From contig NZ_VIFM01000100.1 in assembly GCF_006636215.1 (NCBI RefSeq), positions 1 to 36,928 on the forward strand: 36,928 nt of DNA, read 5' to 3'. A model generated the notes under the pieces. It was not told the DNA's origin and did no database searches. It saw only the letters and a program-made list of their open reading frames with translations. The position numbers were made by a program, and so were the translations under genes. This stretch comes from Myxococcus llanfairpwllgwyngyllgogerychwyrndrobwllllantysiliogogogochensis (GTDB lineage: Bacteria > Myxococcota > Myxococcia > Myxococcales > Myxococcaceae). Within the stretch, counting starts at the first letter, position 1. Every line of letters starts with the position of its first letter. Shown here in pieces: positions 17,066-25,726 of this stretch.

Positions 17066-17695
17066 TTAGCCGAAGATGATCCCAACGGTGATGGGCACCC
17101 GGAACTCCACCTGGCCTAGATCCGCAGGGTTGGTGGTGACGCCGAGCCCCACCGAAGTCGTCAACCAGTTGCGGAACCGGTACTCCAACCCGAGCTGCAG
17201 GCCCGCTGCCGGGCTCACCTTGGAGACGTCAGGGAACGCCGCGCCGAGCTCGGTGTTGGAGACCAGGTGCACCAGGTGGTGGTGGCGACGGTACTGCCCG
17301 CCCAGCTCGAGCTGCGCGAACGGTGCCCAGGCCGCGCCGGTGTCGTAGCGGTAGTGCGCCACCAGGCCGAAGGACAACCCGAGCAGGTCCTGCTGGAGGT
17401 CCCCCAGCGGCCGACTCCCGCTGGGGAGCGTCACCCGCGTGCCCGCATACGTCACGTTGCTTGCGCCCTGAATGCCGACGGACGCTCCGAGGTGGAGCTC
17501 GTCGGTGAGGCCATAGTAGGCGGTGACGCCGATGCCTCCCCCGGCCGCCGATGCAGAGGCAGCCCCCTCCAGCGGGTCCTCGAGCCGCAAGAGACTCGGT
17601 CCCCCGCTGAGGAGTACGTAAATCTCGCGGCTGTCGGCACTGCTGGTAACCGGAGCCAGACCCACCAGCATGAGGAGGGGACGGAGGAAGCGCAT
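17066..17695 (-). CDS. Outer-membrane beta-barrel protein
   Basis: The 209-residue exported protein has a signal peptide MRFLRPLLMLVGLAPVTSSA|D. The body has alternating strands rich in Gly/aromatic residues (EIYVLLSGGPSLL, GGIGVTAYYGLTDELHLGAS, LLGLSFGLVAHYRYD, FAQLELGGQYRRHHH and LQLGLEYRFRNWLTTSVGLGV) and ends VPITVGIIFG, consistent with an 8-10 strand barrel. The start has GGAG about 8 bp upstream; an open extension to 17821 overlaps the previous gene. It is third in the lipoprotein operon and could anchor those two lipoproteins at the cell surface, which is inference. Confidence 0.8.
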   Translation of the reverse strand: MRFLRPLLMLVGLAPVTSSADSREIYVLLSGGPSLLRLEDPLEGAASASAAGGGIGVTAYYGLTDELHLGASVGIQGASNVTYAGTRVTLPSGSRPLGDLQQDLLGLSFGLVAHYRYDTGAAWAPFAQLELGGQYRRHHHLVHLVSNTELGAAFPDVSKVSPAAGLQLGLEYRFRNWLTTSVGLGVTTNPADLGQVEFRVPITVGIIFG

Positions 17696-17717
17696 CGGAA
17701 CATCTCCAGGTTGGACG

Positions 17718-18389
17718 CTAGGGAGCGGAAGAGGTGAGCGTGAGTGGTGCAGGGATGGCGAGCGGGTAGAGCTTCTGCGTCGTCCCGCCTGATTCGACGT
17801 GGTTGTAGAAACCGCGAACACGGTTCACCGGAAACGGCTCCGTCCCCGAGTAGGGCTCGCACGTACCGCTCGTTCGGAGGACAGCCGCGGGGAGAAACTC
17901 CTCGTCCCGCTCTGCCTCTACCCGGTACGCGGTATCACCACCGGCGACGAGCCATCCCTCCGTGAAGTCTTCGCGGATGAACGACCCCCTTCCCGTGCAA
18001 GGCGGCGTCGAGTCGAAGTAGATCTCGACCTGCGGGGCGACACGCCCCGTCCGAAGATTGCGAGTAACCCACAGCCTCTCGGTCCGTGTTCCATCACCGC
18101 TGACGGGGTACGTCTCAAGCAGCGTGACGTTGCCCTCCGAGAGCCCATAGGAAGGGCCGAGCGTGGTGCCGCCGGGCTGTGTCACCACCACCAACGGTCC
18201 GCCAGGTTCACCAGCTGCCCCCGGAGCGCCCTGCGGCCCCTGAGGGCCTTGGGCTCCCTGAGGGCCTTGGGCCCCTGGAAGGCCGCGCGGACCCGGCGCC
18301 CCACTCGCCCCATCATCTCCAGTGCAAGCAATGAGCGCTGAAGCAGCAGTGAGAAGCAGGGCATGACGAACAGCTCGAACAGCTCGCAT
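17718..18389 (-). CDS. Collagen-like repeat lipoprotein
   Basis: The 223-residue lipoprotein has signal MRAVRAVRHALLLTAASALIAC with lipidated Cys22. Right after it come about 13 Gly-X-Y triplets (GAPGPRGLPGAQGPQGAQ and onward), a collagen-like stalk likely to trimerise, then a globular C-domain with paired cysteines (TPPCTGRG and TSGTCEPYSG) ending in strands (GGTTQKLYPLAIPAPLTL). AAAGGTG precedes the ATG at 18389. The gene lies 28 bp after the large Ig-like lipoprotein and 22 bp before the barrel. The triplet region is internally repetitive and could vary in length between strains. Confidence 0.85.
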   Translation of the reverse strand: MRAVRAVRHALLLTAASALIACTGDDGASGAPGPRGLPGAQGPQGAQGPQGPQGAPGAAGEPGGPLVVVTQPGGTTLGPSYGLSEGNVTLLETYPVSGDGTRTERLWVTRNLRTGRVAPQVEIYFDSTPPCTGRGSFIREDFTEGWLVAGGDTAYRVEAERDEEFLPAAVLRTSGTCEPYSGTEPFPVNRVRGFYNHVESGGTTQKLYPLAIPAPLTLTSSAP

Positions 18390-18417
18390 GGAATCACCTT
18401 TCGGATAGCTCGGCCCT

Positions 18418-21400
18418 TCAATTAGCCGAGAGGTCAACAGCCTTCGAAACTACGCCCGTCTTGATGACACGGGGAGCACCGACAGCGGGAAACACGTCAC
18501 CACCAGCTACGTGCGTGGTGACGGCATTGACGTTGTAGGTCAGCGCCACGTCCAGCAGCGCTGAGTTGAGCGTACGGACGAACAGCCTGCGGTCGTTGGT
18601 GGCCATGTACTGGGTCACACCGTCGAACCGGCAAGTACTCGTCTTCCGGGTGCTGTAGCCAATGCCGTAGACGTACTCGTAGTGGTCCCCTACAGCCGTG
18701 AGAGTCGGCAGCGGCGCCGAGCGTCCCCTTGGGACGACCACGTACAGCACAATCTCGCCGGGCGTTGTCCCTGTTGCAGCCGGAACACGCCATGCAGCGC
18801 GTCCACTCAAGGTGTAGCCCGACGGAGCTCGGGACGACTCGTACTCTCCACCCAGTGGCTGAGGTGAGCCGTAGCCGATGCTGTCCCAGTGGCCGTATTG
18901 CCCGACAATTGAGACAGTCGAAGGAGAGCCCGCATCACATGTCCACTGCTGCGTTGAACCCATGGGGTGCAGTGGATAAGTTTCCGGGATTCCATCCGAG
19001 ACAGAGCAGGGATACGGCGGCCGGGTGCCACCGCTCGTAGCACATAAACCGTAGGCCCCCGAGAGGTCCCATTCGTAGCTCGCGGCAAAGCTAAACCCAT
19101 CTGCGACACGGGTTCCTGTTGCATCAGGGCGAGCCTCGGTCGACCAGGCCTCGACAACCTTCCAGGCCCCTGGCTGGGACTGGGTGATGTTGACGACCAT
19201 CGGCACCGAGTGAGGGTTCCGAACATGGAATCGGGCGATCCGCATCACGCTCGTTCCCTCGAACGCAAGTGTCTCCGGTGCCCACAGGTCGGCATAGGGG
19301 AAATGGCCCGAAACGCGGTACCCGTAGGGGCTCTTCAAGTCACGAGCCGATGGATAGGCCGTCTGCTCGGCAATCGAGAGCGTGGGTGTCACCAAGTGAA
19401 GCGTCAAATTCACAGGGGGGGCACTACCAATGTTTCCGGCGGCGTCGCGCGCTGTCACTGTCACCTTCAATGTGACAGGCGATGTCACTGCGTTCCGGAG
19501 CCCGGGAATGGTGTCAGTGGTGATGGGAAGTGCGTAGGTGCGGTCTCCCTGTGAGGACCGAAGCTTCCAGTCCAGGAGGTTGCCAGTACTCGTCGCCGGT
19601 GAACCGCAGCCGGTGCAAGAGATGGAGTACGTGACCAAATTGATTGGCGCCTCAGTCGCAGTTTCCAGCACCGAGAATCCAAGCCACGGAGTGTTGCCCT
19701 TGAGTGCTTCGAGGTCAGCTGCGGTGAGCGGACCTGGTGACAGGCGGGTGACCGACTTGTAGAGGATGCCTCCCTCACCAATAGCTTCTTCGACGCTATT
19801 GAGGCCGGTGTACTGCACTGGCATGACGGGGACGCCCGTCGCGGACTCCGCATGGGCGATGTCGCGCTCCGAGCGATACACGCCACCTTCCCGGCCGCTG
19901 AGCAGTTGGACGACAGGAGGCTTGGTATCCCGCACCACCGTCGGAGTGAGGACGTATGGATTCACTCCTCTCGTCGCGCCCGAGTTCCGCGGGGCCGCCA
20001 CGTCCTCGGCCCAAAGGACGTAGCTCACCTTGCCCTCACCCTCGACTGGCATCGTCACTTGGAACGCTCGCGAGGACGACTCGTACACACCAGCGACACG
20101 TTCCGTCGGCTTCGTGGCGAGCCGTCCGAAGACCCTGTCGACCCCCGCGGAGACATCGACTGCGGACACCAGGAAGGTGACGGTGTTGGAGTTCGTCGCC
20201 GCTGTAGGGGGCTGCCAGAAGCTGAGGACGGGGGGAGTCCGGTCGACACGAACGGAGATCTCCTGACGCACGCAATGGCCCACCAGGTCACAGGCGCTGA
20301 AGGTTGCAGGGAAAATACCATCGGCGGGCGAGGCGGGAGGAGCCCACGAGCCCAGGAGCTCAGCGCCGCCTGTGAAGGTCGCACCCTCGAGCCCTGCCAC
20401 CGCGTGCTGGCCAATACCGGCCTCATCCACAGCGTATGAGGCCAGCGGGAGGACGCCGCTGTAGCAAATGCTCTCGACGGGTGCTTCGACCTCGAGGGTC
20501 GGCGCCGTGTTGTCCACCGTCACGACGTACTCGTGCTCGGCGGTATTGCCCGAGAAGTCCGTCGCCTTCGCGACGAGCGTCAACGGTCCATCCTGGTCCG
20601 TCTTCCACGTTCCCTCGTAGCGATAGGCCGAGTTTCCCTGGGGCACAGGCGGCATCGGCGCATTCGCAATCATCACCTCAAGGGACTTCATCCCCGACGG
20701 GTCATTCGCCAACGCCTGGACCTGGAGCACCCCGCCAACGAGGTTCTTTTCTCCTACTGCCTGAACGGGGCCTTCGGCGCCTTCGAGCGTGAAGCGGACG
20801 TTCCAGGACACGGTCGGCGGGGTGTTGTCGAATCCCGACTGGCCGGGAGTCCGAAAGATTCGTGGGTTGCTGCCGCGCGACAAGTCGTCCTGGAGTTGGC
20901 GAGCATCTGCCGGGGCGAACGTGGCGGTGTTGCGGTCGGAAGTCAGCCACCCCTCAATGGCGCGTGCGAGGCGCACCCGGGGGATGCTGCTGTCGAGACG
21001 CGTCGCGGTGGTCCCAGCGGAGCGAATCTCCATGCCAGGGGGAAGCACGAGCGGCTGTGCCACATCCCCATCAAAGTAGCCGTCGTACGCCAGGTCATCG
21101 TAGAGCGCAGAGAGAAGGGTGAGCGACTGAACCCGCGCCGCGGGCGTCAGCCCTGCGGCATCCGAGATACCGCGGGCCTGAAGCGACAGTGCCGCAGTGA
21201 TGAGGCCGGCCTTCGCGGCGTCATCGAGAATCGGCACGGCCTCGGTGGTGAGGTCGGCGGGAACGACGCGAGACCAGTCGAGAGCTCCGAAGTGATTGTT
21301 GAGGTGCCCAGATGCCTCACGATGGGCCTGGACAATGTCCTGGTGCTCCACCCGTGCGTAGTAGAGCGAGAGTCCAGCCGTGAGGTGCGTGACGACATTC

Positions 21401-21774
21401 ACGGCGACGTCCGTGAGGTGAGTTCCCGCCGTGAAGGACGGGACCAAGGCCGTCAGTTCTGTCGTGCCGAGCGAAACAGGAGTAGCGGAGGCCTCATCCA
21501 CGAAGCTGCCCCCGGTGACAACGACGAGGAATGGGCCTTCCTCAATGCCGACGTCCACGTGGTAACCGCCGGCGTCGTCAGTGGCGCCCCGGCCGACCTC
21601 GGCACCGCGCTCGGTGCCGAGCAGGCGGAAGACACGGACGTCGGCCTTCGCGACGGGGCCTTTGACGACGACACCGGTGAGTGTGCCGCCCGGACCGGAC
21701 GGGAGTTCGGTACCAGTGCAGGCGGCGCCGAGCGCCGCGAAGAAGAGGAGAAGTGTAACCCGCTGCAGACTCAT
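18418..21774 (-). CDS. Large multidomain Ig-like surface lipoprotein
   Basis: The 1118-residue lipoprotein has signal MSLQRVTLLLFFAALGAAC (Cys19). A carboxypeptidase-regulatory-like domain follows (GTLTGVVVKGPVAKADVRVF ... DDAGGYHVDV), then an alpha-helical region to about residue 320. A series of Ig/cadherin-like domains comes next, each opened by an Asp/Thr-Pro-Pro type motif (DNTPPTVSW, DNTAPTLEV, DRTPPVLSF and DTKPPVVQL). The C-terminal 400 residues are beta-rich with scattered Cys and no anchor. The ATG at 21774 was preferred over an in-frame GTG three codons earlier. It heads a three-gene operon with a promoter and palindromic operator at 21805-21834. A surface adhesin or mating-contact role is plausible but inferred. 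Confidence 0.85.
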   Translation of the reverse strand: MSLQRVTLLLFFAALGAACTGTELPSGPGGTLTGVVVKGPVAKADVRVFRLLGTERGAEVGRGATDDAGGYHVDVGIEEGPFLVVVTGGSFVDEASATPVSLGTTELTALVPSFTAGTHLTDVAVNVVTHLTAGLSLYYARVEHQDIVQAHREASGHLNNHFGALDWSRVVPADLTTEAVPILDDAAKAGLITAALSLQARGISDAAGLTPAARVQSLTLLSALYDDLAYDGYFDGDVAQPLVLPPGMEIRSAGTTATRLDSSIPRVRLARAIEGWLTSDRNTATFAPADARQLQDDLSRGSNPRIFRTPGQSGFDNTPPTVSWNVRFTLEGAEGPVQAVGEKNLVGGVLQVQALANDPSGMKSLEVMIANAPMPPVPQGNSAYRYEGTWKTDQDGPLTLVAKATDFSGNTAEHEYVVTVDNTAPTLEVEAPVESICYSGVLPLASYAVDEAGIGQHAVAGLEGATFTGGAELLGSWAPPASPADGIFPATFSACDLVGHCVRQEISVRVDRTPPVLSFWQPPTAATNSNTVTFLVSAVDVSAGVDRVFGRLATKPTERVAGVYESSSRAFQVTMPVEGEGKVSYVLWAEDVAAPRNSGATRGVNPYVLTPTVVRDTKPPVVQLLSGREGGVYRSERDIAHAESATGVPVMPVQYTGLNSVEEAIGEGGILYKSVTRLSPGPLTAADLEALKGNTPWLGFSVLETATEAPINLVTYSISCTGCGSPATSTGNLLDWKLRSSQGDRTYALPITTDTIPGLRNAVTSPVTLKVTVTARDAAGNIGSAPPVNLTLHLVTPTLSIAEQTAYPSARDLKSPYGYRVSGHFPYADLWAPETLAFEGTSVMRIARFHVRNPHSVPMVVNITQSQPGAWKVVEAWSTEARPDATGTRVADGFSFAASYEWDLSGAYGLCATSGGTRPPYPCSVSDGIPETYPLHPMGSTQQWTCDAGSPSTVSIVGQYGHWDSIGYGSPQPLGGEYESSRAPSGYTLSGRAAWRVPAATGTTPGEIVLYVVVPRGRSAPLPTLTAVGDHYEYVYGIGYSTRKTSTCRFDGVTQYMATNDRRLFVRTLNSALLDVALTYNVNAVTTHVAGGDVFPAVGAPRVIKTGVVSKAVDLSAN

Positions 21775-21804
21775 GACGAACACCCCCGGGGGCCAAGACC
21801 TGTA

Positions 21805-21834
21805 CTGTCATAGCATGACAGCCAGGGGCCTCAA
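21805..21834 (-). promoter_or_regulatory. Promoter and perfect palindromic operator of the surface operon
   Basis: Minus strand TTGAGG (21834-21829), 16-bp spacer, TATGAC (21812-21807). The 17-bp palindrome CTGTCAT-AGC-ATGACAG (21805-21821) lies exactly across the -10 box, the position expected for a repressor. Related sites occur at 14717-14733 and 14646-14662 near trbC. Confidence 0.6.
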
Positions 21835-21912
21835 CAGTGAAGTGCTTGAGATGAGGCTCGGCACCCGTTCCTGACTCGGATAGCAAGGAAGGTGCCGCAG
21901 CAACCACGACTT

Positions 21913-22476
21913 CTAGTCGTAGTAGAAGTCACTGGGGAGCTTGATGGCCTGAAGTGCTCGGTTCCGTTTGTCGATGCGCTGACGGCACGCGATGAACCAC
22001 ATCGTGCTGCCAACGAGGAAGAGCACCAGTGGCACTGGCTCTCCGTCCTTGGTCAGCACCGACTGCGCCGCCTGCTGAATCGTCCGAAGGTAGAGCGGGT
22101 GAATCGAGATGGTCGTCTGCCCATGAAGGCTTCCGCCATCCTTCGAGCGCTCGGGTACGTAGGGCCACACCTTGGACGCTTTGATGGTCCGGTCAGCCTT
22201 GAAGGCGGTCGCGGTGAAGCCCAGTTCCCTCGCCTGCTCCATGGCCGCCGTGTAGACGAGCTGGCTGACGTCGACCTTCACCATTTCGTCGCTAGGCCCG
22301 CTCGCCTCAGCGCTCAGCGCCTCCGCCGCAGCCTTCATGACTTCGAGCTCGACCGTGCGAATCCGCATGGAGACGCTCTTGTAGTTGCGCGGCTTCTCCT
22401 TCTTCTCGCTGGGCGGCATCGGCTGCTCGCTGGGCGGCTTCTGCTTCTCGCTGCGCGGCTTCTTCGTCTCGCTCAA
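21913..22476 (-). CDS. Protein with two ribbon-helix-helix-like halves
   Basis: The 187-residue protein starts at TTG 22476 with GGAG 7 bp upstream. It has a 30-residue Lys/Pro/Glu tail (EKQKPPSEQPMPPSEKKEKP), then YKSVSMRIRTVELEVMKAAAEAL ... VDVSQLVYTAAMEQARELGF, which reads as a strand followed by two helices as in ribbon-helix-helix (MetJ/Arc) proteins. A second similar unit follows: QTTISIHPLYLRTIQQAAQSVL ... VPLVLFLVGSTMWFIACRQR. The protein may be a tandem-RHH DNA-binding protein, the class of many relaxosome and partition regulators. It is a candidate for the CTGTCAT operator, whose best copy is about 100 bp past its stop codon. The family is not recognised. Confidence 0.6.
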   Translation of the reverse strand: MSETKKPRSEKQKPPSEQPMPPSEKKEKPRNYKSVSMRIRTVELEVMKAAAEALSAEASGPSDEMVKVDVSQLVYTAAMEQARELGFTATAFKADRTIKASKVWPYVPERSKDGGSLHGQTTISIHPLYLRTIQQAAQSVLTKDGEPVPLVLFLVGSTMWFIACRQRIDKRNRALQAIKLPSDFYYD

Positions 22477-22533
22477 GCGACGGCTCCGTCTCCGGTTCTG
22501 GACGCTCCGCGCGTGAGATAGCGCAGATTGCCC

Positions 22534-24714
22534 TCAGAACGCCACGCGCACGTGCGCGAGAAAGCAGCTCCCCTTGGGAATACGGACAAGAGAGTCCGGC
22601 AAGGGGCCTCGGATGCCGGGGCGACGGTCCTTTCGGTCGACGGCGAAGCCATCGAAGCTCTTCGGCCCACTCACCAGAGCCAAAGCCCCGCACTTTGCGA
22701 CGACACGCGTCCCTTCGCCTCCGGTGACGGAGCAGGTCAACTCCGTCCCTCGCGGAATCACCACAGCGCCCCCCGCTTCGACGTTCTCCGAGACTTCGGC
22801 GGTGAAGTCGCCCGGGGCATTCGGGTCGGCGTGGCTCGTGGTGCAGGCCGGAATGAGCGTGCCACCGGCAATGCCCATCCCGCTCGCAACAACCTTGGCC
22901 GGGGGCTCTGCCACTTTCGCCGGCGGCGGCGCCTCCACCAACGGTGGGACACTGGCGTCCGCGACCCGCCCAGGTAGTTTCTCCGCCGGTGGAGACTTGC
23001 CGTCCGTCGGTGGAGACTTGCCATCCGCCTTCTGCTGCGCTGGCGGCCGTTCACCCCCTGTTGAGGCGCCATGCTTCGCCGGCGCCCCTTCCGGTGGCGG
23101 TTGCTCCTTCGTCGCTGCTGCTGCTACCGCTCCTTCGGGCTTCACTACCCGCGGCTCGCCCTGGAGCGGCAACACCGGTGCCGCCGGCTGTCCGTCAGCC
23201 ATGGCACCCGACGCCGCGACTGCCTCAACAGGGGAAGGACCTGGCGCGGGGCTCTCCAAGCGTTCCGGAGCTGGCAGAACACCTCGTCCTGCAATCGCAC
23301 CGACGTCAAGGGCAGGCAGCGTGCCGACGCCACTCGTTTCGCCTCCTGCGTGCCGCTGCCCGCTCACGAAGAGCGCCCCGAGGGCGGTCACTGTCACAGC
23401 GAGAACGGCGGCCGCGGCGAAGACGACCGTGCGGCGCCGGCGCGGACGCTCGCCCGCCACGGCGACTTCCGGAGCGGAGGGCGTCGAACTCGCGTCCAGG
23501 CTCCCGACGGTCGAAGGGACGACCAGAGGCGGTAGGGAGAAGGAGGACGCTGACTTGGAGGCACGGGCAATCTTGGTCGGGTCGACCTTCTTCCCAGGGC
23601 CCTCACTGCTGGGTGCCGGCTGGACGGACTCCAGCTCCTCGAGCTCGCCGGCTGCCTCATTTGCACCGAAGACGGTGCCCGACGTCGCAACGAAGCGGCG
23701 AAGGACGTTGCCGAACGCCGCGCACGTGGGGAAGCGGTCGTTCAACTCGAGAGAGAGTGACTTCAGGAGGATGTCGACCAGGGTCGGATGGAGCCCCTCC
23801 AAGCGGCCACGGATGTACGCCGGGCTCGCCCCTGTTACGCGCTGAATCGTCTCGTAGTCGCTGTCCCCAGCGAAGATGCGGCTTCCCGTCAGCATCTCAC
23901 CGAGGACAACGGCGAGGGCCCACTGGTCGGCCCTTCCGTCGACCCGCTTTCCCCCTCCTATCAACTGCTCCGGCGCGATGTACGCGAACTTGCCCTTGAA
24001 CGTCCCGGCGGACGTCTTTTCCCTGTCCTCAAAGTTGGTTTTCGCAATCCCGAAGTCGAGGAGCTTGACGTCCCCGGTGCGGGTAATCATCACGTTGGAT
24101 GAGCTGACGTCGCGATGAACGAGCTCAATCGGGCGCCCATCCACAGTGATGCGGTGGGCATAGTGCAGGGCATCAGCCACCTCGGCTGCGACGTAGCAGG
24201 CGAACGGCACCGAGAGCCTGGTGCCCTTCAATTCGGCCATGCGGAGGAGCCCGCGCAGTTCGACACCGTCGACGTAGTCCATCACCAACATGAGCGACGA
24301 GTCGTCACCCTCCTGGAGCTGGAAGGCGCTGATGATGTTGCGATGCCGAAGGAGGGTGGCGACGCGAGCCTCCTCGAAGAACATCTTCCGCCACTCCTGG
24401 TCGGCAGCGTTCTCCGGGAGGATTCGTTTGATAGCCACGAGGCGCTTGATACCGAGCGCGCCGACCATTTCCCCCTTGTAGACCTCGGCCATCCCACCCT
24501 GGCCGAGCCGGCAGATGATGGAGTAACGCGTCGCTTCCGCCGTCAGCTGGGTGAGCGGTGGTGAGACTGGAGCGGCCCCAATCGAGGGAAAGGGTGGTGG
24601 CGGCCCCGCCGCGAGAATCTCGTCATCCGACACGAGGTCCTCTCCACCGTGAAGGTCGAGGTCCACAACCTCCTCGTCAACTTCCTCGGCGACCGCTTTG
24701 CTCTCCTGGGACAT
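22534..24714 (-). CDS. Transmembrane Ser/Thr kinase with VirB10/TrbI-like periplasmic tail
   Basis: The 726-residue protein kinase has its Gly loop GQGGMAEV at 71-78, Lys96 (VAIKRI), a conserved Glu in FFEEARV (114-115), HRDVSSSN at 200-207, DFG at 220-222 and IAPEQ at 246-250. All catalytic residues are present. After a Ser/Pro/Glu linker comes one transmembrane helix (about 429-450), then 160 residues of Pro/Ala/Lys-rich linker and a C-terminal domain (612-726). That domain has GTLIP at 618, EVSENV at 640 and VIPRGTEL from 652, matching TrbI in this window (GTLIP, QVTSHV at the same offset of 22, MIPQGTTV). Its ATG directly abuts the stop of the secreted-protein gene upstream. Kinase role is firm; the VirB10-like tail is my reading by motif and topology. 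Confidence 0.85.
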   Translation of the reverse strand: MSQESKAVAEEVDEEVVDLDLHGGEDLVSDDEILAAGPPPPFPSIGAAPVSPPLTQLTAEATRYSIICRLGQGGMAEVYKGEMVGALGIKRLVAIKRILPENAADQEWRKMFFEEARVATLLRHRNIISAFQLQEGDDSSLMLVMDYVDGVELRGLLRMAELKGTRLSVPFACYVAAEVADALHYAHRITVDGRPIELVHRDVSSSNVMITRTGDVKLLDFGIAKTNFEDREKTSAGTFKGKFAYIAPEQLIGGGKRVDGRADQWALAVVLGEMLTGSRIFAGDSDYETIQRVTGASPAYIRGRLEGLHPTLVDILLKSLSLELNDRFPTCAAFGNVLRRFVATSGTVFGANEAAGELEELESVQPAPSSEGPGKKVDPTKIARASKSASSFSLPPLVVPSTVGSLDASSTPSAPEVAVAGERPRRRRTVVFAAAAVLAVTVTALGALFVSGQRHAGGETSGVGTLPALDVGAIAGRGVLPAPERLESPAPGPSPVEAVAASGAMADGQPAAPVLPLQGEPRVVKPEGAVAAAATKEQPPPEGAPAKHGASTGGERPPAQQKADGKSPPTDGKSPPAEKLPGRVADASVPPLVEAPPPAKVAEPPAKVVASGMGIAGGTLIPACTTSHADPNAPGDFTAEVSENVEAGGAVVIPRGTELTCSVTGGEGTRVVAKCGALALVSGPKSFDGFAVDRKDRRPGIRGPLPDSLVRIPKGSCFLAHVRVAF

Positions 24715-25647
24715 TTAGAAACTCACGTCAGGCACAACCAGTTGGCGATTCGCGCCGCGGACCTCGTTCCACCGCACCTCAAAGCGTCGCGCCTTCTCCT
24801 CGTCGTCAACCTCGAAGGACACGACTCCGCGCACGCTCTCCTTGTGGAGGAGCCCGGACTCTTCGGCGCCCTCCTTCGAGAAGTAGGGGAGGCTGAGGTA
24901 GTCGACAGGCATGGCGGCAGCGCCCGAGCCAAGGGTCACGAGGACAGTGCCGGGGAACAGGGTCGCGCTTCCTCGGTTCGTGAGCGAGAAGGTCAAGAAG
25001 TGCTTCCTGCCGAAGTGGCAGATTTCTTCGACCTCGAAAATCGCGTCAGCCTTGCGCTCTCGTGCTCCCACCCGACTGCATTGGTGCGTCTGGAGGACCT
25101 GCTCATGTAGAGCGCGCGCAGAGGCGTCTCTGAGGCGCTTCGCGAATTCATTCGCATCAGCGGCCCTGAGCTCTGCCACCCGCTTCTCGACTTGGACGTC
25201 AGCGGGGACAGCATCGGCGGGTGTGAAGGACACTTGGGTGTCGCCGTCCTCAGCGCGAGCAAGGCGCAGCTCGATGGACAGAGGCTGTGAACGCCCCACC
25301 ACCGCAACCGACAGCAGAGCTGAAGCGCGCTCCGTTGGAGGGCCACTCCAACCCACCACCACTGTCCCAACGCCAGGAGTACCCACGCTTCGGAAGCGGA
25401 AGCGCCCACCCTTCGCCGCGGTGGACGTCGACTCCTCGATGCACGTGTCCGTGCAATGAGGTTCACCGGCGAGTCCTGCTGGAAACAGCAGGTGAACAGC
25501 ACCGCCAGGCGCCACCTGCACGCGGTAGACGTCCCCTGACGAGTGAGCGTAGGTGTGCCACCGGACACCCGCGCTCAACGGTCGCTGTGCCGCCTCCACA
25601 TCGACGCCAACCAAGCATGCAAGGACGACGAACAGCACGAATTTCAC
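24715..25647 (-). CDS. Secreted DUF2381/VirB9-like protein paired with the kinase
   Basis: The 310-residue exported protein uses a GTG start at 25647 (GAGAGG 6 bp upstream) and the signal peptide KFVLFVVLACLVGVDVEAA|Q. The frame is open to 25731 but that would bury the signal. The N-terminal half (DVYRVQVAPGGAVHLLFPA ... GTVVVGWSGPP) resembles the beta-sandwich of DUF2381 proteins and the VirB9 N-domain. A helical middle follows, then a C-terminal beta domain (KHFLTFSLTNRGSATLFPGTVLVTLG ... FEVRWNEV). Cys pairs occur at CTDTC and later at CSRV/ICHF. Its stop is followed at once by the kinase ATG, so the two are co-produced and probably interact in the periplasm. Family placement is tentative. 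Confidence 0.65.
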   Translation of the reverse strand: MKFVLFVVLACLVGVDVEAAQRPLSAGVRWHTYAHSSGDVYRVQVAPGGAVHLLFPAGLAGEPHCTDTCIEESTSTAAKGGRFRFRSVGTPGVGTVVVGWSGPPTERASALLSVAVVGRSQPLSIELRLARAEDGDTQVSFTPADAVPADVQVEKRVAELRAADANEFAKRLRDASARALHEQVLQTHQCSRVGARERKADAIFEVEEICHFGRKHFLTFSLTNRGSATLFPGTVLVTLGSGAAAMPVDYLSLPYFSKEGAEESGLLHKESVRGVVSFEVDDEEKARRFEVRWNEVRGANRQLVVPDVSF

Positions 25648-25726
25648 GAGATGCCTCTCGGGGAGGAGGGGGACTTGTCGCAGAATCCGCCTACCACGGA
25701 TTGCAACGCGATACCAATACAGCTCC

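Noticed and set aside
20533..21813. 426-codon plus-strand frame
   Set aside because: Antisense to the Ig-like lipoprotein gene, which has a signal peptide, lipobox and domain repeats.
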